Source of the DNA: Streptomyces graminofaciens
Lineage (GTDB): Bacteria > Actinomycetota > Actinomycetes > Streptomycetales > Streptomycetaceae
Direction of reading: 5' to 3'
NCBI RefSeq assembly: GCF_030294945.1
Contig: NZ_AP018448.1
Coordinates: 1,364,001-1,428,000 of the forward strand
Length of the DNA stretch: 64,000 nt
This document shows, in pieces, positions 1-8,897 of the stretch. The notes beneath the pieces were generated by a model. It was given only the letters and a program-made list of their open reading frames with translations. It had not been told where the DNA came from and did no database searches. A program made the position numbers and the translations under genes. Each line of letters opens with the position of its first letter. Within the stretch, counting starts at the first letter, position 1.

Positions 1-988
1 TGGAGGTGGAGCCCGCGGACCACAGCATGCCGCCGTTGATCTCGTTGCCGACCTGGACCATGTCGGCGGTGGTGCCCTGGGACTTGAGGGCGTTCAGGAC
101 GTCGTAGGTGTGGTTGTAGACGTCCGTCTTCAGCTGGCTGTAGGAGTGCCCGGTCCACGGGGACGGCACGGTCTGTGCGCCCGGGTCGGCCCAGGTGTCC
201 GAGTAGTGGAAGTCCACCAGCAGCTTCATGCCCTGCGCCTTGATGCGCTTGGCGGCGGCGAGTACGCGCGTCTTGTTGTTGTAGCCGTCGGCGGGGTTCA
301 CCCAGACCTTGACGCGCGCGTAGTTCTGACCGGCGCTCTTCAGGATGGCGAGCGCGTCGCCGGTCGTGCCGGAGCTGTTCTTGTAGACACCGCCCTTGGC
401 CTCGCTCTTGATGAGCGAGGACACGTCGGAGCCCTTGATGGACAGGCCCGTCGTACCGGACGCGAAGGTCAGGTCGTCGACGTTGATCCAGTTTCCGGCG
501 TTGGCATCGGAGTTGATGCTGATGGTGCACTGGTTGTTCGTCACCGCGATGGAGGTGACGATCCGCACCCAGCCGCTGGAGGAGACCGGGATGTCGGTGC
601 GCTGCTCGGCGCTGCCGCAGTTCTTCAGCGCGATGTACGCGGAGTTCTGGCCGCCGCCGGAGCGCACCCACGCGGTGAGCTTGTAGTTCCCGTTGGTCAG
701 CCCGGACAGGTACTGGTACGTCTCCACCTTGTAGGCCGAGGCCGAGTAGTGGGAGAGACGGTAACTGCCGCCGTGGCCACCGGACTCGGTGAAGGAGGCG
801 GAGTTCTGGCCGGCCGCCGAGTACGTCGACCAGCCGGCCGGCGTCGCGGTCCCGGTGCCGTCGGACTCGAAGCCTCCGTTGGTGAGCGTGGAGGCGGCCT
901 GTGCCGACGTGGCGGGCAGAGTGGTGAGCGCCAGGCCTGCGAACAGAGGTATCAGCAGGGCCCTGAGGGCGCGTCTCGCGTGGAACAT
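1..988 (-). CDS. Arabinogalactan endo-beta-1,4-galactanase, GH53, secreted (3' end outside window)
   Basis: The frame starts at ATG 988 and is still open at base 1, so about 329 N-terminal residues are present. They begin with a Sec signal peptide (MFHARRALRALLIPLFAGLA, then an AQA cleavage site near residue 31). A jelly-roll carbohydrate-binding module follows at about residues 35-160, resembling CBM61, a galactan binder found with GH53. The start of a GH53 barrel includes VKVWVNPADGYNNKTR and VDFHYSDTWADPG. QVGNEINGG holds the likely acid/base Glu316. The enzyme would cut beta-1,4-galactan outside the cell into galacto-oligosaccharides, which fits the importer and beta-galactosidase next door. 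The second catalytic Glu is beyond the edge. The family call is firm; the CBM class is inferred. Confidence 0.93.
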   Translation of the reverse strand, partial: MFHARRALRALLIPLFAGLALTTLPATSAQAASTLTNGGFESDGTGTATPAGWSTYSAAGQNSASFTESGGHGGSYRLSHYSASAYKVETYQYLSGLTNGNYKLTAWVRSGGGQNSAYIALKNCGSAEQRTDIPVSSSGWVRIVTSIAVTNNQCTISINSDANAGNWINVDDLTFASGTTGLSIKGSDVSSLIKSEAKGGVYKNSSGTTGDALAILKSAGQNYARVKVWVNPADGYNNKTRVLAAAKRIKAQGMKLLVDFHYSDTWADPGAQTVPSPWTGHSYSQLKTDVYNHTYDVLNALKSQGTTADMVQVGNEINGGMLWSAGSTS

Positions 989-1272
989 CGTCGTCCCTTC
1001 GACAAGGACGGGGACCTTGTTGGAGCCGTACTGGCGGCGGCGCCGCGCCCGAAGGTCATGGACGCAGCACCGCCCTGACCGACCGGACGTCCCCAGGAAT
1101 CCGGCCGGGGTCGGGGGGTGACCCGGGGCTGGGGGAACAGCCTCGGGCGGGCGGCCCGGGGCCGGTGGTCGGCCCCGGGCCCGCGCCGGGGAGTCGGTGG
1201 CCGACCCGGGCGCGGTGGTCCGAGGTCAGTGATCGACTCCGGACCGGGTTCGGTCGTCGCGGCGGACGGCCC

Positions 1273-1660
1273 TCTTGCTTGGCCGCCGCGACCGGCGACC
1301 GTCTTGCGCGGCCACCGCGACGGGCGACCCTCGTTCAAGGCCGCGTCGGACGACGTCTTACGTGACCGCCACGTCGGGCAACCGTCTTGCGCGGCCACCG
1401 CGACGGGCGCCTGCTCGGCGCGGCCGCCGCACCGGAGGGCCACTTGGTACAGCCGTCCCCCGGACGGTCGTCTCGCGTGGCCGTCCGATGCGGCCGTCCT
1501 GCCGGGCCACCGCTCGGGACAGCCGATTCGCGGGGCCACCACACCGGGTGGTGGCCCTGCCGCACGACCGCCGCTCACGGCGTCCTTCTCGCTCGGCCGC
1601 CACGTGGGGCGACCGTTCCGCAAGGCCGTCGGGCAGTCCGGCTTGCGGTACGGCCGCACC
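1273..1660. repeat. Degenerate ~29-bp GC-rich tandem repeat array in an 814-bp gene-free gap
   Basis: The gap 989-1802 between the galactanase and the beta-galactosidase has no credible gene. From about 1273 it carries imperfect copies of a unit of about 29 bp with core GCGGCCACCGCGACGGGCGA, usually followed by CCGTC and TT. The clearest copies are at about 1273-1301, 1302-1330, 1356-1384 and 1385-1412; more diverged ones reach about 1660. A second short repeat of the type CGATCGGCCGTTCGACC sits at 1735-1775. All frames through the array are open only because of base composition. The function is unknown. Confidence 0.7.
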
Positions 1661-1802
1661 CCGTGCGGCCCGGTGGACCGGCCCCGGTCACGTCGTACGA
1701 CTCTGTGACCGGGCCCCCGCCCACCGCGTCTGCGTTCGACCAATCGGCCGTTCAGCCGATCGGCCGTTCGACCGATCCGTCGGGTCATGAGGGTCCGTCG
1801 GG

Positions 1803-3824
1803 TCAGCCGTCGAGCCGTACGACCCTGACACCCCCGGCGGGCACGGCCAGGTGGCCCGCCGCCCGCTCACCGGTGAGGAGTTCCGTGCCGTCCGTCTCCA
1901 GCGGCACCTTCGTGTCGAGCGCGGTGTGGTTGATCGCGAAGAGGAAGTCACCCGACTCCCCCGCCCGGCGCACCACTTCGATGTCGCGCGGCAGATCGGC
2001 GCGAGGCGCGATGCCCGCGTCGTCGGCGGCCCAGCCGAGCAGGGCGTCCAGGCCGTACGCGTCGAGGCGGGTCGACACATACCAGGCGGAGCCCTCGCCG
2101 AGCCGGTGCCGGGTGACGGCGGGCCGGTCGGCGGCGAGTCCGTCGGCGTACGTCCACACGGTCTCGGCGCCTTGCGGCACCACGAACTCCGTCCACACGT
2201 CACCGGTGAGCTCGGAGCCGTCGGGCCCGGTGATCCGCACGCGCTCCCCGCCGAGCAGCGGGCTGAACTCCTCGACCGTCAGGCCCAGCACGTCCCGCAG
2301 GGCACCCGGGTAGGGGCCCTCGTGCACGGCGTCGTGCTCGTCGACGATCCCGGAGAAGTAGGAGACGACGAGGGTGCCGCCGTTCTCGACATACCGCTTG
2401 AGGTTGCTCCCCGCCGCCTCCGTCATCAGGTACAGCGCGGGGACGACGACAAGGGGATAAGCCGACAAGTCGGCTTCCGGGTGGGCGAAGTCGACCGTGA
2501 GGTGGCGGTCGTAGAGGGCTTCGTAGAACGCGTCGGCGCGCTCGCGGGCCTCGTGGTCCTCGCTGGGGCGCCAGGCGAGGCTCTGCGCCCACCAGGAGTG
2601 CCAGTCCCACACGACGGCCACGTCGGCGACCGTCCGGCTGTCGCGGATCTGGCTGAGCGAGTCGAGGGACGCGCCCAGCTCGACGACCTCGCGCCAGACC
2701 CTCGACTCGGTGCCGGCCTGCGGCAGCATCGCCGAGTGGAACTTCTCGGCGCCGCGCCGGGACTGCCGCCACTGGAAGAACATGGCGCCGTCGGAGCCGC
2801 GCGCCACATGGGTGAGGGAGTTGCGGGCCATCTGGCCGGGGGCCTTGGCGGGGTTGCGGGCCTGCCAGTTGACCCCGGACGTGGAGTGTTCGAGCAGCAG
2901 CCAGGGGGCGCCGCCGCCGACCGAGCGCGTGATGTCGGCGGCCATCGCGAGGTTCACATGGGTGCGGCGGCCGTCGGTGATCAGGTAGTGGTCGTTGGTG
3001 ACGATGTCGACCTCGCGGCCCCAGGCCCAGTAGTCGATGGAGTCGCACTGGCTGAGCGCGGTCATGAAGTTCGTCGTGACCGGGATGCCGGGCGCCAGGC
3101 GGTGCAGGATGTCCCGCTCCATCACGAAGTTCTCGCGGATGGTCTCGTCGGCGAACCGCTTGTAGTCGAGGGCCTGGCCGGGGTTGCCGACCGTGGGCGC
3201 CACGCGCGGCGGGTTGATCTGCGCGAAGTCGGTGTAGCGCTGGCCCCAGAAGGCGGTGCCCCAGGCCTCGTTGACCGCCTCCACGTCGCCGTACGCGCGC
3301 TCCAGCCAGCGGCGGAAGTGCGCGGCGCAGGAGTCGCAGTAGCAGGCCGAGACGGGCACCCCGTACTCGTTGTGCACATGCCACATGGCGAGCGCGGGGT
3401 GCTCGGCGTAGCGCTCGGCGAGCTTCGTGGTGATGTTCGCGGCGGCGGCCCGGTAGTCGGCGTTGCTGTGGCAGATGGCGCCCCGCGAGCCGAACTCGTA
3501 GCGGGTGCCGTCGACAGCGACGGGCAGCGCCTCGGGGTGCTCGCGGTAGAACCAGACGGGCGGTACGACGGTGGGGGTGCCCAGGTCGGCGCGGATGCCG
3601 TTCTCGTGCAGCAGGTCGAGCAGGCGGTCCAGCCAGCCGAAGTCGTACGCGCCGCGCGAGGTCTCCAGCAGGGCCCAGGAGAAGATGCCGACGCTCACCA
3701 TCGTGACGCCGGCCTCGCGCATCAGCCGGACATCCTCGTGCCAGACGGTTTCCGGCCACTGCTCGGGGTTGTAGTCCCCACCGAAGGCGAGCCTGGTGAG
3801 GCCCGTGGGGGTGGTCTCCGGCAT
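1803..3824 (-). CDS. Beta-galactosidase, GH42
   Basis: This 673-residue cytoplasmic enzyme has no signal peptide and hydrolyses terminal beta-galactosides imported as oligosaccharides. The N-terminal TIM barrel opens with FGGDYNPEQWP. The acid/base is Glu153 in HNEYG and the nucleophile Glu312 in LLEHSTSGVNW. The GH42 zinc cysteines are visible as Cys118, Cys161, Cys163 and Cys166 (CYCDSC). A trimerisation domain and a beta-sandwich tail follow, so the length is normal for the family. The start ATG 3824 is preceded by GGGAGAAATCC. The gene is divergent from the ABC importer operon and shares its operator-containing promoter region. Confidence 0.96.
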   Translation of the reverse strand: MPETTPTGLTRLAFGGDYNPEQWPETVWHEDVRLMREAGVTMVSVGIFSWALLETSRGAYDFGWLDRLLDLLHENGIRADLGTPTVVPPVWFYREHPEALPVAVDGTRYEFGSRGAICHSNADYRAAAANITTKLAERYAEHPALAMWHVHNEYGVPVSACYCDSCAAHFRRWLERAYGDVEAVNEAWGTAFWGQRYTDFAQINPPRVAPTVGNPGQALDYKRFADETIRENFVMERDILHRLAPGIPVTTNFMTALSQCDSIDYWAWGREVDIVTNDHYLITDGRRTHVNLAMAADITRSVGGGAPWLLLEHSTSGVNWQARNPAKAPGQMARNSLTHVARGSDGAMFFQWRQSRRGAEKFHSAMLPQAGTESRVWREVVELGASLDSLSQIRDSRTVADVAVVWDWHSWWAQSLAWRPSEDHEARERADAFYEALYDRHLTVDFAHPEADLSAYPLVVVPALYLMTEAAGSNLKRYVENGGTLVVSYFSGIVDEHDAVHEGPYPGALRDVLGLTVEEFSPLLGGERVRITGPDGSELTGDVWTEFVVPQGAETVWTYADGLAADRPAVTRHRLGEGSAWYVSTRLDAYGLDALLGWAADDAGIAPRADLPRDIEVVRRAGESGDFLFAINHTALDTKVPLETDGTELLTGERAAGHLAVPAGGVRVVRLDG

Positions 3825-3849
3825 GGATTTCTCCCGTTTAGTCGATCAT

Positions 3850-3865
3850 TTGGGAACGTTCACAC
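3850..3865. promoter_or_regulatory. LacI-family operator, beta-galactosidase side
   Basis: On the minus strand this reads GTGTGAACGTTCCCAA, sharing TGTGAACG with the two perfect-arm sites at 3939 and 3964. It lies between the proposed beta-galactosidase promoter and its start codon, where repressor binding would block transcription. The right arm is degenerate. Confidence 0.65.
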
Positions 3866-3888
3866 ACTGCGGCGGCGGTGCGAGCCCA

Positions 3889-3918
3889 ACATAACCGCAC
3901 AGCAACAACCATTGACAA
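3889..3918 (-). promoter_or_regulatory. Candidate promoter of the beta-galactosidase gene
   Basis: On the minus strand there is TTGTCA (3918-3913), an 18-base spacer, and TTATGT (3894-3889). It is divergent from and overlaps the -35 of the importer promoter, so the two transcription units probably compete for the same DNA. No experimental start is known. Confidence 0.4.
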
Positions 3919-3940
3919 GTGTCCGGGATGTTTCTCTACT
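3912..3940 (+). promoter_or_regulatory. Promoter of the galactoside ABC importer operon
   Basis: TTGACA (3912-3917), exactly 17 bases, then TCTACT (3935-3940). The -10 box overlaps the first operator, so a bound LacI protein would occlude RNA polymerase. Confidence 0.65.
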
Positions 3941-3954
3941 GTGAACGCTCACAG
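3939..3954. promoter_or_regulatory. LacI-family operator 1
   Basis: CTGTGAACGCTCACAG is an inverted repeat with perfect 6-bp arms (CTGTGA/TCACAG) and a central CG, typical of LacI-family sites. It overlaps the -10 box and presumed start of transcription of the importer operon. The LacI gene at the end of that operon is the obvious ligand. Confidence 0.8.
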
Positions 3955-3963
3955 ACGCAGTAC

Positions 3964-3979
3964 CTGTGAACGCTCACAG
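3964..3979. promoter_or_regulatory. LacI-family operator 2
   Basis: An identical 16-bp copy of the site at 3939, 25 bp downstream, inside the leader of the importer operon. Tandem sites about 2.4 helical turns apart suggest binding of two dimers. Confidence 0.8.
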
Positions 3980-4034
3980 AAGCATGGCATGGTCTTCGCA
4001 GCAGGCGAGGACCCAGGTCAGGGGAGAAAGATCC

Positions 4035-5357
4035 ATGCCCAACATCACCAAGCACCGGCGCTTTGTGGCCACCGCCGTCGCCGTCACGCTCGGCGCCACC
4101 GCACTTGCCGCCTGTGGCGGGTCCGACGACGACAGCGAGGCCCAGTCGGGGCCGGCGAGCCTGACGTACTGGACCTGGACGCCGGGCATGGACAAGGTCG
4201 TGGACCTGTGGAACAAGGGTCCCGGCAAGGAGCAGCAGATCACCGTCACGGTGAAGAAGCAGGCCTCCGGCGACACGCTCGTGACCAAGATCCTCACGGC
4301 GCACAAGGCGGGCAAGGGCCCGGACCTGGTGCAGGCCGAGTACCAGGCGCTGCCGACGCTGGTCAGCAATGACGCGGTCGCCGACATCGCGAAGGAGGCG
4401 GGCGACGCGAAGAGCAAGTTCGCCGACGGCGTCTGGCAGCAGACCACGCTGGGCTCGGACGCCGTCTACGCGATCCCGCAGGACATCGGGCCGATGATGT
4501 TCTACTACCGCGAGGACCTCTTCAAGAAGTACGACCTGACGGTTCCGAAGACCTGGGACGAGTTCGCCGAGACAGCGCGGAAGCTGAAGAAGGAGGACTC
4601 GGACGTCGATCTGACCACCTTCTCCGCGAACGACTCGGGCCTCTTCGCCGGTCTCGCCCAGCAGGCGGGCGCCAAGTGGTGGACCACCGAGGGCCAGAAG
4701 TGGAAGGTCGGCATAGACGACGCGGCGACGCAGAAGGTCGCCGACTTCTGGGGCGGCCTCGTCAAGGAGGGCGCCATCGACAACCAGCCGATGTACACCC
4801 CGGCCTGGAACAAGGCGCTCAACACCGGCAAGCAGATCGCCTGGGTCAGCGCCGTGTGGGCGCCGGGCACGCTGACCACCGCCGCGCCCGACACCAAGGG
4901 CAAGTGGAAGGTGGCGCCGCTGCCGCAGTGGTCGTCGTCCGAGAACACGACCGGCAGCTGGGGCGGCTCCTCGACCGCCGTCACCACGGACTCGAACAAC
5001 AAGGGTGCCGCCGCGAAGTTCGCCGCCTGGCTGAACACCGACCCGGAGGCGCTGACCGCGCTGGCGAAGGAGGGCGGTATCTACCCGGCCGCCACGACCG
5101 CGCAGACCAGTGACGCGTTCACCGAGCCGCCGGCCTTCTTCTCCAACCAGGCCGACTTCTACACCACGGCCTCCGAGATCGCGAAGACCACGGCGCCCTC
5201 CGCGTGGGGCCCGAACGTGAACGTCGCGTACACCACCTTCAAGGACGCGTTCGGCGCCGCCGCCAAGAACAAGTCGGACTTCGGTGACGCCCTGACGAAG
5301 ATGCAGGACGACACGGTCGCCGACATGAAGAAGCAGGGCTTCGAGGTCGCGGAGTGA
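4035..5357 (+). CDS. Extracellular sugar-binding lipoprotein of an ABC importer (galacto-oligosaccharides)
   Basis: A solute-binding protein of 440 residues. It starts at ATG 4035 behind GGGGAGAAAG; the frame is open further upstream through the operator region, but that part is not plausible coding. The N-terminus MPNITKHRRF, a hydrophobic stretch and the lipobox LAAC mark a lipid-anchored surface protein. The body is the MalE-like (SBP_bac_1) fold, with SLTYWTWTPGMDKVVDLW near the start and WGGSSTAVTTDSNNKGAAAKF in the second lobe. It would hand oligosaccharides to the two permeases that follow. Galactoside specificity is inferred from the flanking GH53 and GH42 genes. Confidence 0.93.
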   Translation: MPNITKHRRFVATAVAVTLGATALAACGGSDDDSEAQSGPASLTYWTWTPGMDKVVDLWNKGPGKEQQITVTVKKQASGDTLVTKILTAHKAGKGPDLVQAEYQALPTLVSNDAVADIAKEAGDAKSKFADGVWQQTTLGSDAVYAIPQDIGPMMFYYREDLFKKYDLTVPKTWDEFAETARKLKKEDSDVDLTTFSANDSGLFAGLAQQAGAKWWTTEGQKWKVGIDDAATQKVADFWGGLVKEGAIDNQPMYTPAWNKALNTGKQIAWVSAVWAPGTLTTAAPDTKGKWKVAPLPQWSSSENTTGSWGGSSTAVTTDSNNKGAAAKFAAWLNTDPEALTALAKEGGIYPAATTAQTSDAFTEPPAFFSNQADFYTTASEIAKTTAPSAWGPNVNVAYTTFKDAFGAAAKNKSDFGDALTKMQDDTVADMKKQGFEVAE

Positions 5358-6340
5358 CAAGTGCACGCCGGAGGTCGTACGGGGTCAAGGGGGCCCCGTA
5401 CGCCCACCCGTCTCCCACCACCACCCTCAAACGAGCGCGAAGCGCCCCCTACTTCTTCCTCCTCCCCGCGACAGTCCTGTTCGCCCTCTTCTTCGCGCTG
5501 CCCATCGGCTACGCGGTCTGGCTCAGCCTGCACAAGGTGCAGGTCAACGGCCTGGGCCTCGGATCGGGCGCGCGCCGGGAGGTCTGGGCGGGCTTCGAGA
5601 ACTACGCCGACGCCCTGACCGACTCCGAACTGCTCGACGGCGCGCTGCGCGTCCTCGGCTACGGCGCGATCGTGGTCCCGGTCATGCTCGGCCTGGCGCT
5701 GGTCTTCGCCCTGATGCTGGACAGCGACAAGGTGAAGCTGGCCCCCTTCACCCGGTTGGCGATCTTCCTGCCGTACGCCATCCCTGGCGTCGTGGCGGCC
5801 CTGCTCTGGGGCTTCCTCTACCTCCCGGACGTCAGCCCCTTCTACTTCGTGCTGGAGAAGCTGGGGCTCCCGCAGCCGGACCTGCTGGACGGCGGCGGCC
5901 TGTACGCGGCGCTGTCGAACATCGCGGTCTGGGGCGGCACCGGCTTCAACATGATCGTCATCTACACCTCGCTGCAGGCGATCCCCACCGAGGTGTACGA
6001 GGCGGCCAAGCTGGACGGCGCGACGCCGCTACAGATCGCGCTGCGGATCAAGATCCCGATGGTGGCGCCCTCGCTGGTGCTGACCTTCTTCTTCTCGATC
6101 ATCGCCACACTCCAGGTGTTCAGCGAGCCGACGACCTTGAAGCCCCTCACCAACTCGGTCTCCACGACGTGGAGTCCGCTGATGAAGGTGTACCGGGACG
6201 CGTTCGGCGAGGGCGACATCTACTCGGCGGCCGCCGGCGCGGTGATCATCGCCGTGGCCACGCTGGTCCTGTCCTTCGGCTTCCTGAGGGCCGCGAACTC
6301 CCGGAACAAGCGGGACGACAGTCAAGGAGCCGTACGATGA
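5354..6340 (+). CDS. ABC importer permease, MalF type
   Basis: 328 residues, GTG start overlapping the stop of the binding-protein gene (GTGA). Six membrane segments are visible, starting with APYFFLLPATVLFALFFALP. The cytoplasmic coupling loop has the EAA motif EAAKLDGATPLQIALRIKIP at about residues 216-235. It forms the channel with the next gene product. No ATPase gene is present; Streptomyces commonly uses a shared MsiK-type ATPase encoded elsewhere, which probably applies here. Confidence 0.94.
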   Translation: MTSARRRSYGVKGAPYAHPSPTTTLKRARSAPYFFLLPATVLFALFFALPIGYAVWLSLHKVQVNGLGLGSGARREVWAGFENYADALTDSELLDGALRVLGYGAIVVPVMLGLALVFALMLDSDKVKLAPFTRLAIFLPYAIPGVVAALLWGFLYLPDVSPFYFVLEKLGLPQPDLLDGGGLYAALSNIAVWGGTGFNMIVIYTSLQAIPTEVYEAAKLDGATPLQIALRIKIPMVAPSLVLTFFFSIIATLQVFSEPTTLKPLTNSVSTTWSPLMKVYRDAFGEGDIYSAAAGAVIIAVATLVLSFGFLRAANSRNKRDDSQGAVR

Positions 6341-7242
6341 GTTCTCTTGCCGTCCGCAAGACCGCCCCGGCGGCCAGCACCACGCCCGGCACCGCACAGG
6401 GCCCGCCGCTGGGCCGCCGGATCGCGCTCGTCCCGACGCTCACTCTGCTGCTGGGCGCGATCTACTGTCTGCTTCCCGTGGCCTGGGTGCTGATCGCGGC
6501 CACCAAGTCGGGCAGCGAGCTGTTCTCCACGTTCACCTTCTTCCCGGGCACCGGCTTCGCGGACAACGTGTCCGACCTGAACGCCTACCGCGACGGCGTC
6601 TACTGGAAGTGGATGGGCAACTCCGCCCTGTACGCGGGCGTCGGCGCCCTGCTGTCGACCGCCGTCTCGGCGGTCAGCGGCTACGCGCTGGCGATCTACC
6701 GTTTCAAGGGCCGCGAGACCATCTTCAGTGTCCTGATGGCGGGCGTGCTGATGCCGCCGGTGATCCTCGCCATCCCGCAGTACCTGCTGATGGCCAAGGC
6801 GGACCTCGCGGACACCTACTGGTCGGTGCTGCTGCCGCTGGTCCTCTCCCCGTACGGCGTGTACCTGTCCCGGATCTACGCGGCCGCCGCCGTCCCCGGC
6901 GACGTGGTCGAGGCCGGGCGGATGGACGGGGCGAGCGAGTGGCGGATCTTCACCCGGATCGCGCTGCCGATGATGGTGCCGGGTCTGGTGACGGTCTTCC
7001 TGTTCCAGTTCGTCGCCGTGTGGAACAACTTCCTGCTGCCGTACATCATGCTCAGCGACGACGAGAAGTTCCCGATCACGCTGGGTCTGTTCACGCTCCT
7101 CGAACAGGGCTCCAACACTCCGGCGCTCTACACCCTGGTGATCACGGGTGCGCTGCTCGCGGTGATCCCGCTGATCGCGCTCTTCCTGGTCATCCAGCGC
7201 TTCTGGAGCCTCGATCTGCTCTCCGGGGCCGTAAAGTCATGA
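6337..7242 (+). CDS. ABC importer permease, MalG type
   Basis: 301 residues starting at ATG 6337, which overlaps the upstream stop by four bases (ATGA). Six membrane segments are seen, from LTLLLGAIYCLLPVAWVLIA to ALLAVIPLIALFLVIQRFW. The EAA loop is EAGRMDGASEWRIFTRIALP. It is the second half of the permease pair, translationally coupled to MalF and to the regulator gene downstream. Confidence 0.94.
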   Translation: MSSLAVRKTAPAASTTPGTAQGPPLGRRIALVPTLTLLLGAIYCLLPVAWVLIAATKSGSELFSTFTFFPGTGFADNVSDLNAYRDGVYWKWMGNSALYAGVGALLSTAVSAVSGYALAIYRFKGRETIFSVLMAGVLMPPVILAIPQYLLMAKADLADTYWSVLLPLVLSPYGVYLSRIYAAAAVPGDVVEAGRMDGASEWRIFTRIALPMMVPGLVTVFLFQFVAVWNNFLLPYIMLSDDEKFPITLGLFTLLEQGSNTPALYTLVITGALLAVIPLIALFLVIQRFWSLDLLSGAVKS

Positions 7243-8270
7243 CCATGAGCAACACGGGGGGCAGGCGCAAACCGCCGACCATTCACGATGTGGCGCGCGA
7301 GGCGGGAGTCTCCAGGGGAACCGTCTCACGCGTGCTCAACGGCGGTCACTACGTCAGCCCGAGCGCCGCCGAGGCCGTCAACGCCGCGATCCGCAAGACG
7401 GGTTACGTCGTGAACCGGCACGCCCGCTCGCTGATCACCGGCCGCTCCGACTCGATCGGCTTCCTGCTGACGGAACCGCAGGAAAAGCTGTTCGAGGACC
7501 CCAACTTCAACGTCCTGCTGCGCGGTTGCACCCAGGCACTGGCCGCGCACGACATCCCACTGCTCCTGATGGTGGCCGGCACGGAGGACGAGCGGCGCCG
7601 GATCACGCGGTACATCACGGCGGGCCACGTCGACGGTGTGCTGCTGGTGTCCAGCCACTCCGGGAACCCGGTCGCCCAGGAACTGCGCGAGGCGGGGATT
7701 CCCCTCGTCCAGTGCGGCAAGCCGATGGCGCCCGGTTCCAAGGTCAGTTACGTGGCCGCGGACGACCGGGACGGCGCCCGTGACATGGTGCGCCACCTCC
7801 TGTCGCTGGGCCGCCGCCGCATCGGCGTCGTGACCGGTCCGCTGGACACCCCGGGCGGTGTCGACCGCCTCGCCGGCTACAAGGAGGTGCTCGGGGAGGC
7901 GGGCGTCGAGATCGACGAGCGGCTCATCGTCTCCGGCGACTACAGCCGGGCCAGCGGTGAGACGGGCGCCGAACGGCTGCTGGCGCAGGCACCCGACATG
8001 GACGCCGTGTTCGTGGCCTCCGACCTGATGGCGCAGGGCGCCCTGGCGGCGCTGCGCCGGGCGGGCCGTCGCGTCCCCGAGGACGTGGCCGTGGGCGGCT
8101 TCGACGACTCCGCCGCGGCGACGGAGGCCGTCCCCGCCCTCACGACGATCCGCCAGCCCTACGACCGCATCAGCGCCGAGATGGTCCGGGTGCTGCTGGC
8201 GCAGATCGGCGGCGAGGACCCGGCCGCGGTGATCCTGCCGACGGATCTGGTGCGCCGGGAGTCGACGTGA
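7239..8270 (+). CDS. LacI-family repressor of the galactoside operon
   Basis: 343 residues from ATG 7239 (ATGA overlap); a second ATG at 7245 is possible. The N-terminal helix-turn-helix is IHDVAREAGVSRGTVSRVLN (about residues 15-34). The hinge helix is followed by the periplasmic-binding-protein-like sensor with AGHVDGVLLVSSH, DAVFVASDLMAQGALAAL and VAVGGFDDSAAA. As the last gene of the operon it should control its own expression and the divergent beta-galactosidase through the TGTGAACGCTCACA sites at 3850, 3939 and 3964. The inducer is presumably galactose or a short galactoside. Confidence 0.93.
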   Translation: MTMSNTGGRRKPPTIHDVAREAGVSRGTVSRVLNGGHYVSPSAAEAVNAAIRKTGYVVNRHARSLITGRSDSIGFLLTEPQEKLFEDPNFNVLLRGCTQALAAHDIPLLLMVAGTEDERRRITRYITAGHVDGVLLVSSHSGNPVAQELREAGIPLVQCGKPMAPGSKVSYVAADDRDGARDMVRHLLSLGRRRIGVVTGPLDTPGGVDRLAGYKEVLGEAGVEIDERLIVSGDYSRASGETGAERLLAQAPDMDAVFVASDLMAQGALAALRRAGRRVPEDVAVGGFDDSAAATEAVPALTTIRQPYDRISAEMVRVLLAQIGGEDPAAVILPTDLVRREST

Positions 8271-8383
8271 CGCGGAAGCCGTCCCCGCGATTGAACCCCG
8301 CTGACGATCCCCGCGTACTACACCGCACAGCATCGCTGCGAAGGAGCTTCGCGGTTCCACTCGCTGGAGGAGGATCGTCGGTC

Positions 8384-8797
8384 GTGGGCGTGAGCCGTGT
8401 CGTACGAGCAGGAGGTGCCCTCGGGCAGTTGCTGCTCGTCGTCGTGCTCGCGCTGGGTGTCTTCGTGATGCACACGGTCGGGCACCCGGAGGAGCACTCC
8501 GGGAGGGCCCTGAGTGCCCACGCGCCCGGCACCACGAAGGCCGACCCGCCCGCGGCAGCCCATGGGGCGGAGACCTCTCCCTCCACCGACCGCCCTGCCG
8601 TACCCATGGACATGACCTCGCTGTGCGTGGCCGTCCTGCTCGCCGTGTGGGTGCTCGCCGCGCTCGTCCGTGCCGCGCTGGCCCGCCGCACGGACCGCTC
8701 GGCCTCCCTCCTCGCGCGGATGCCGATGGGTCTGCGGCCCAATCCCCCGCCGCCCCGTCCCCCTGATCTCACCCGGCTGTCGGTTCTACGGCTTTAG
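8384..8797 (+). CDS. DUF6153-like membrane protein
   Basis: 137 residues with the start at GTG 8384, 10 bases after GGAGGAGG; upstream in-frame codons are not convincing. There is one N-terminal membrane segment (LGQLLLVVVLALGVFVMHTV) running into HTVGHPEEHS and a second one at VAVLLAVWVLAALVRAAL. The tail is proline-rich. The HTVGHP signature and the position just before a DUF305 protein match the DUF6153 family of Streptomyces, as I recall it; the biochemical role is unknown. A metal-linked function is suspected from the His/Met-rich partner. Confidence 0.75.
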   Translation: MGVSRVVRAGGALGQLLLVVVLALGVFVMHTVGHPEEHSGRALSAHAPGTTKADPPAAAHGAETSPSTDRPAVPMDMTSLCVAVLLAVWVLAALVRAALARRTDRSASLLARMPMGLRPNPPPPRPPDLTRLSVLRL

Positions 8798-8897
8798 GCC
8801 GTACGCCCTCCCGTGGGCGCGCCCTCGTGTGCGGCCCCACGGCATCGACGTACGCCCGAAAGCATTCCGAGAACGATCAGTACGAGGTGAAATCACC

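Noticed and set aside
1273..1660. CRISPR-like appearance of the repeat array
   Set aside because: Units are adjacent or irregularly spaced, diverged, and no cas genes are in the window.
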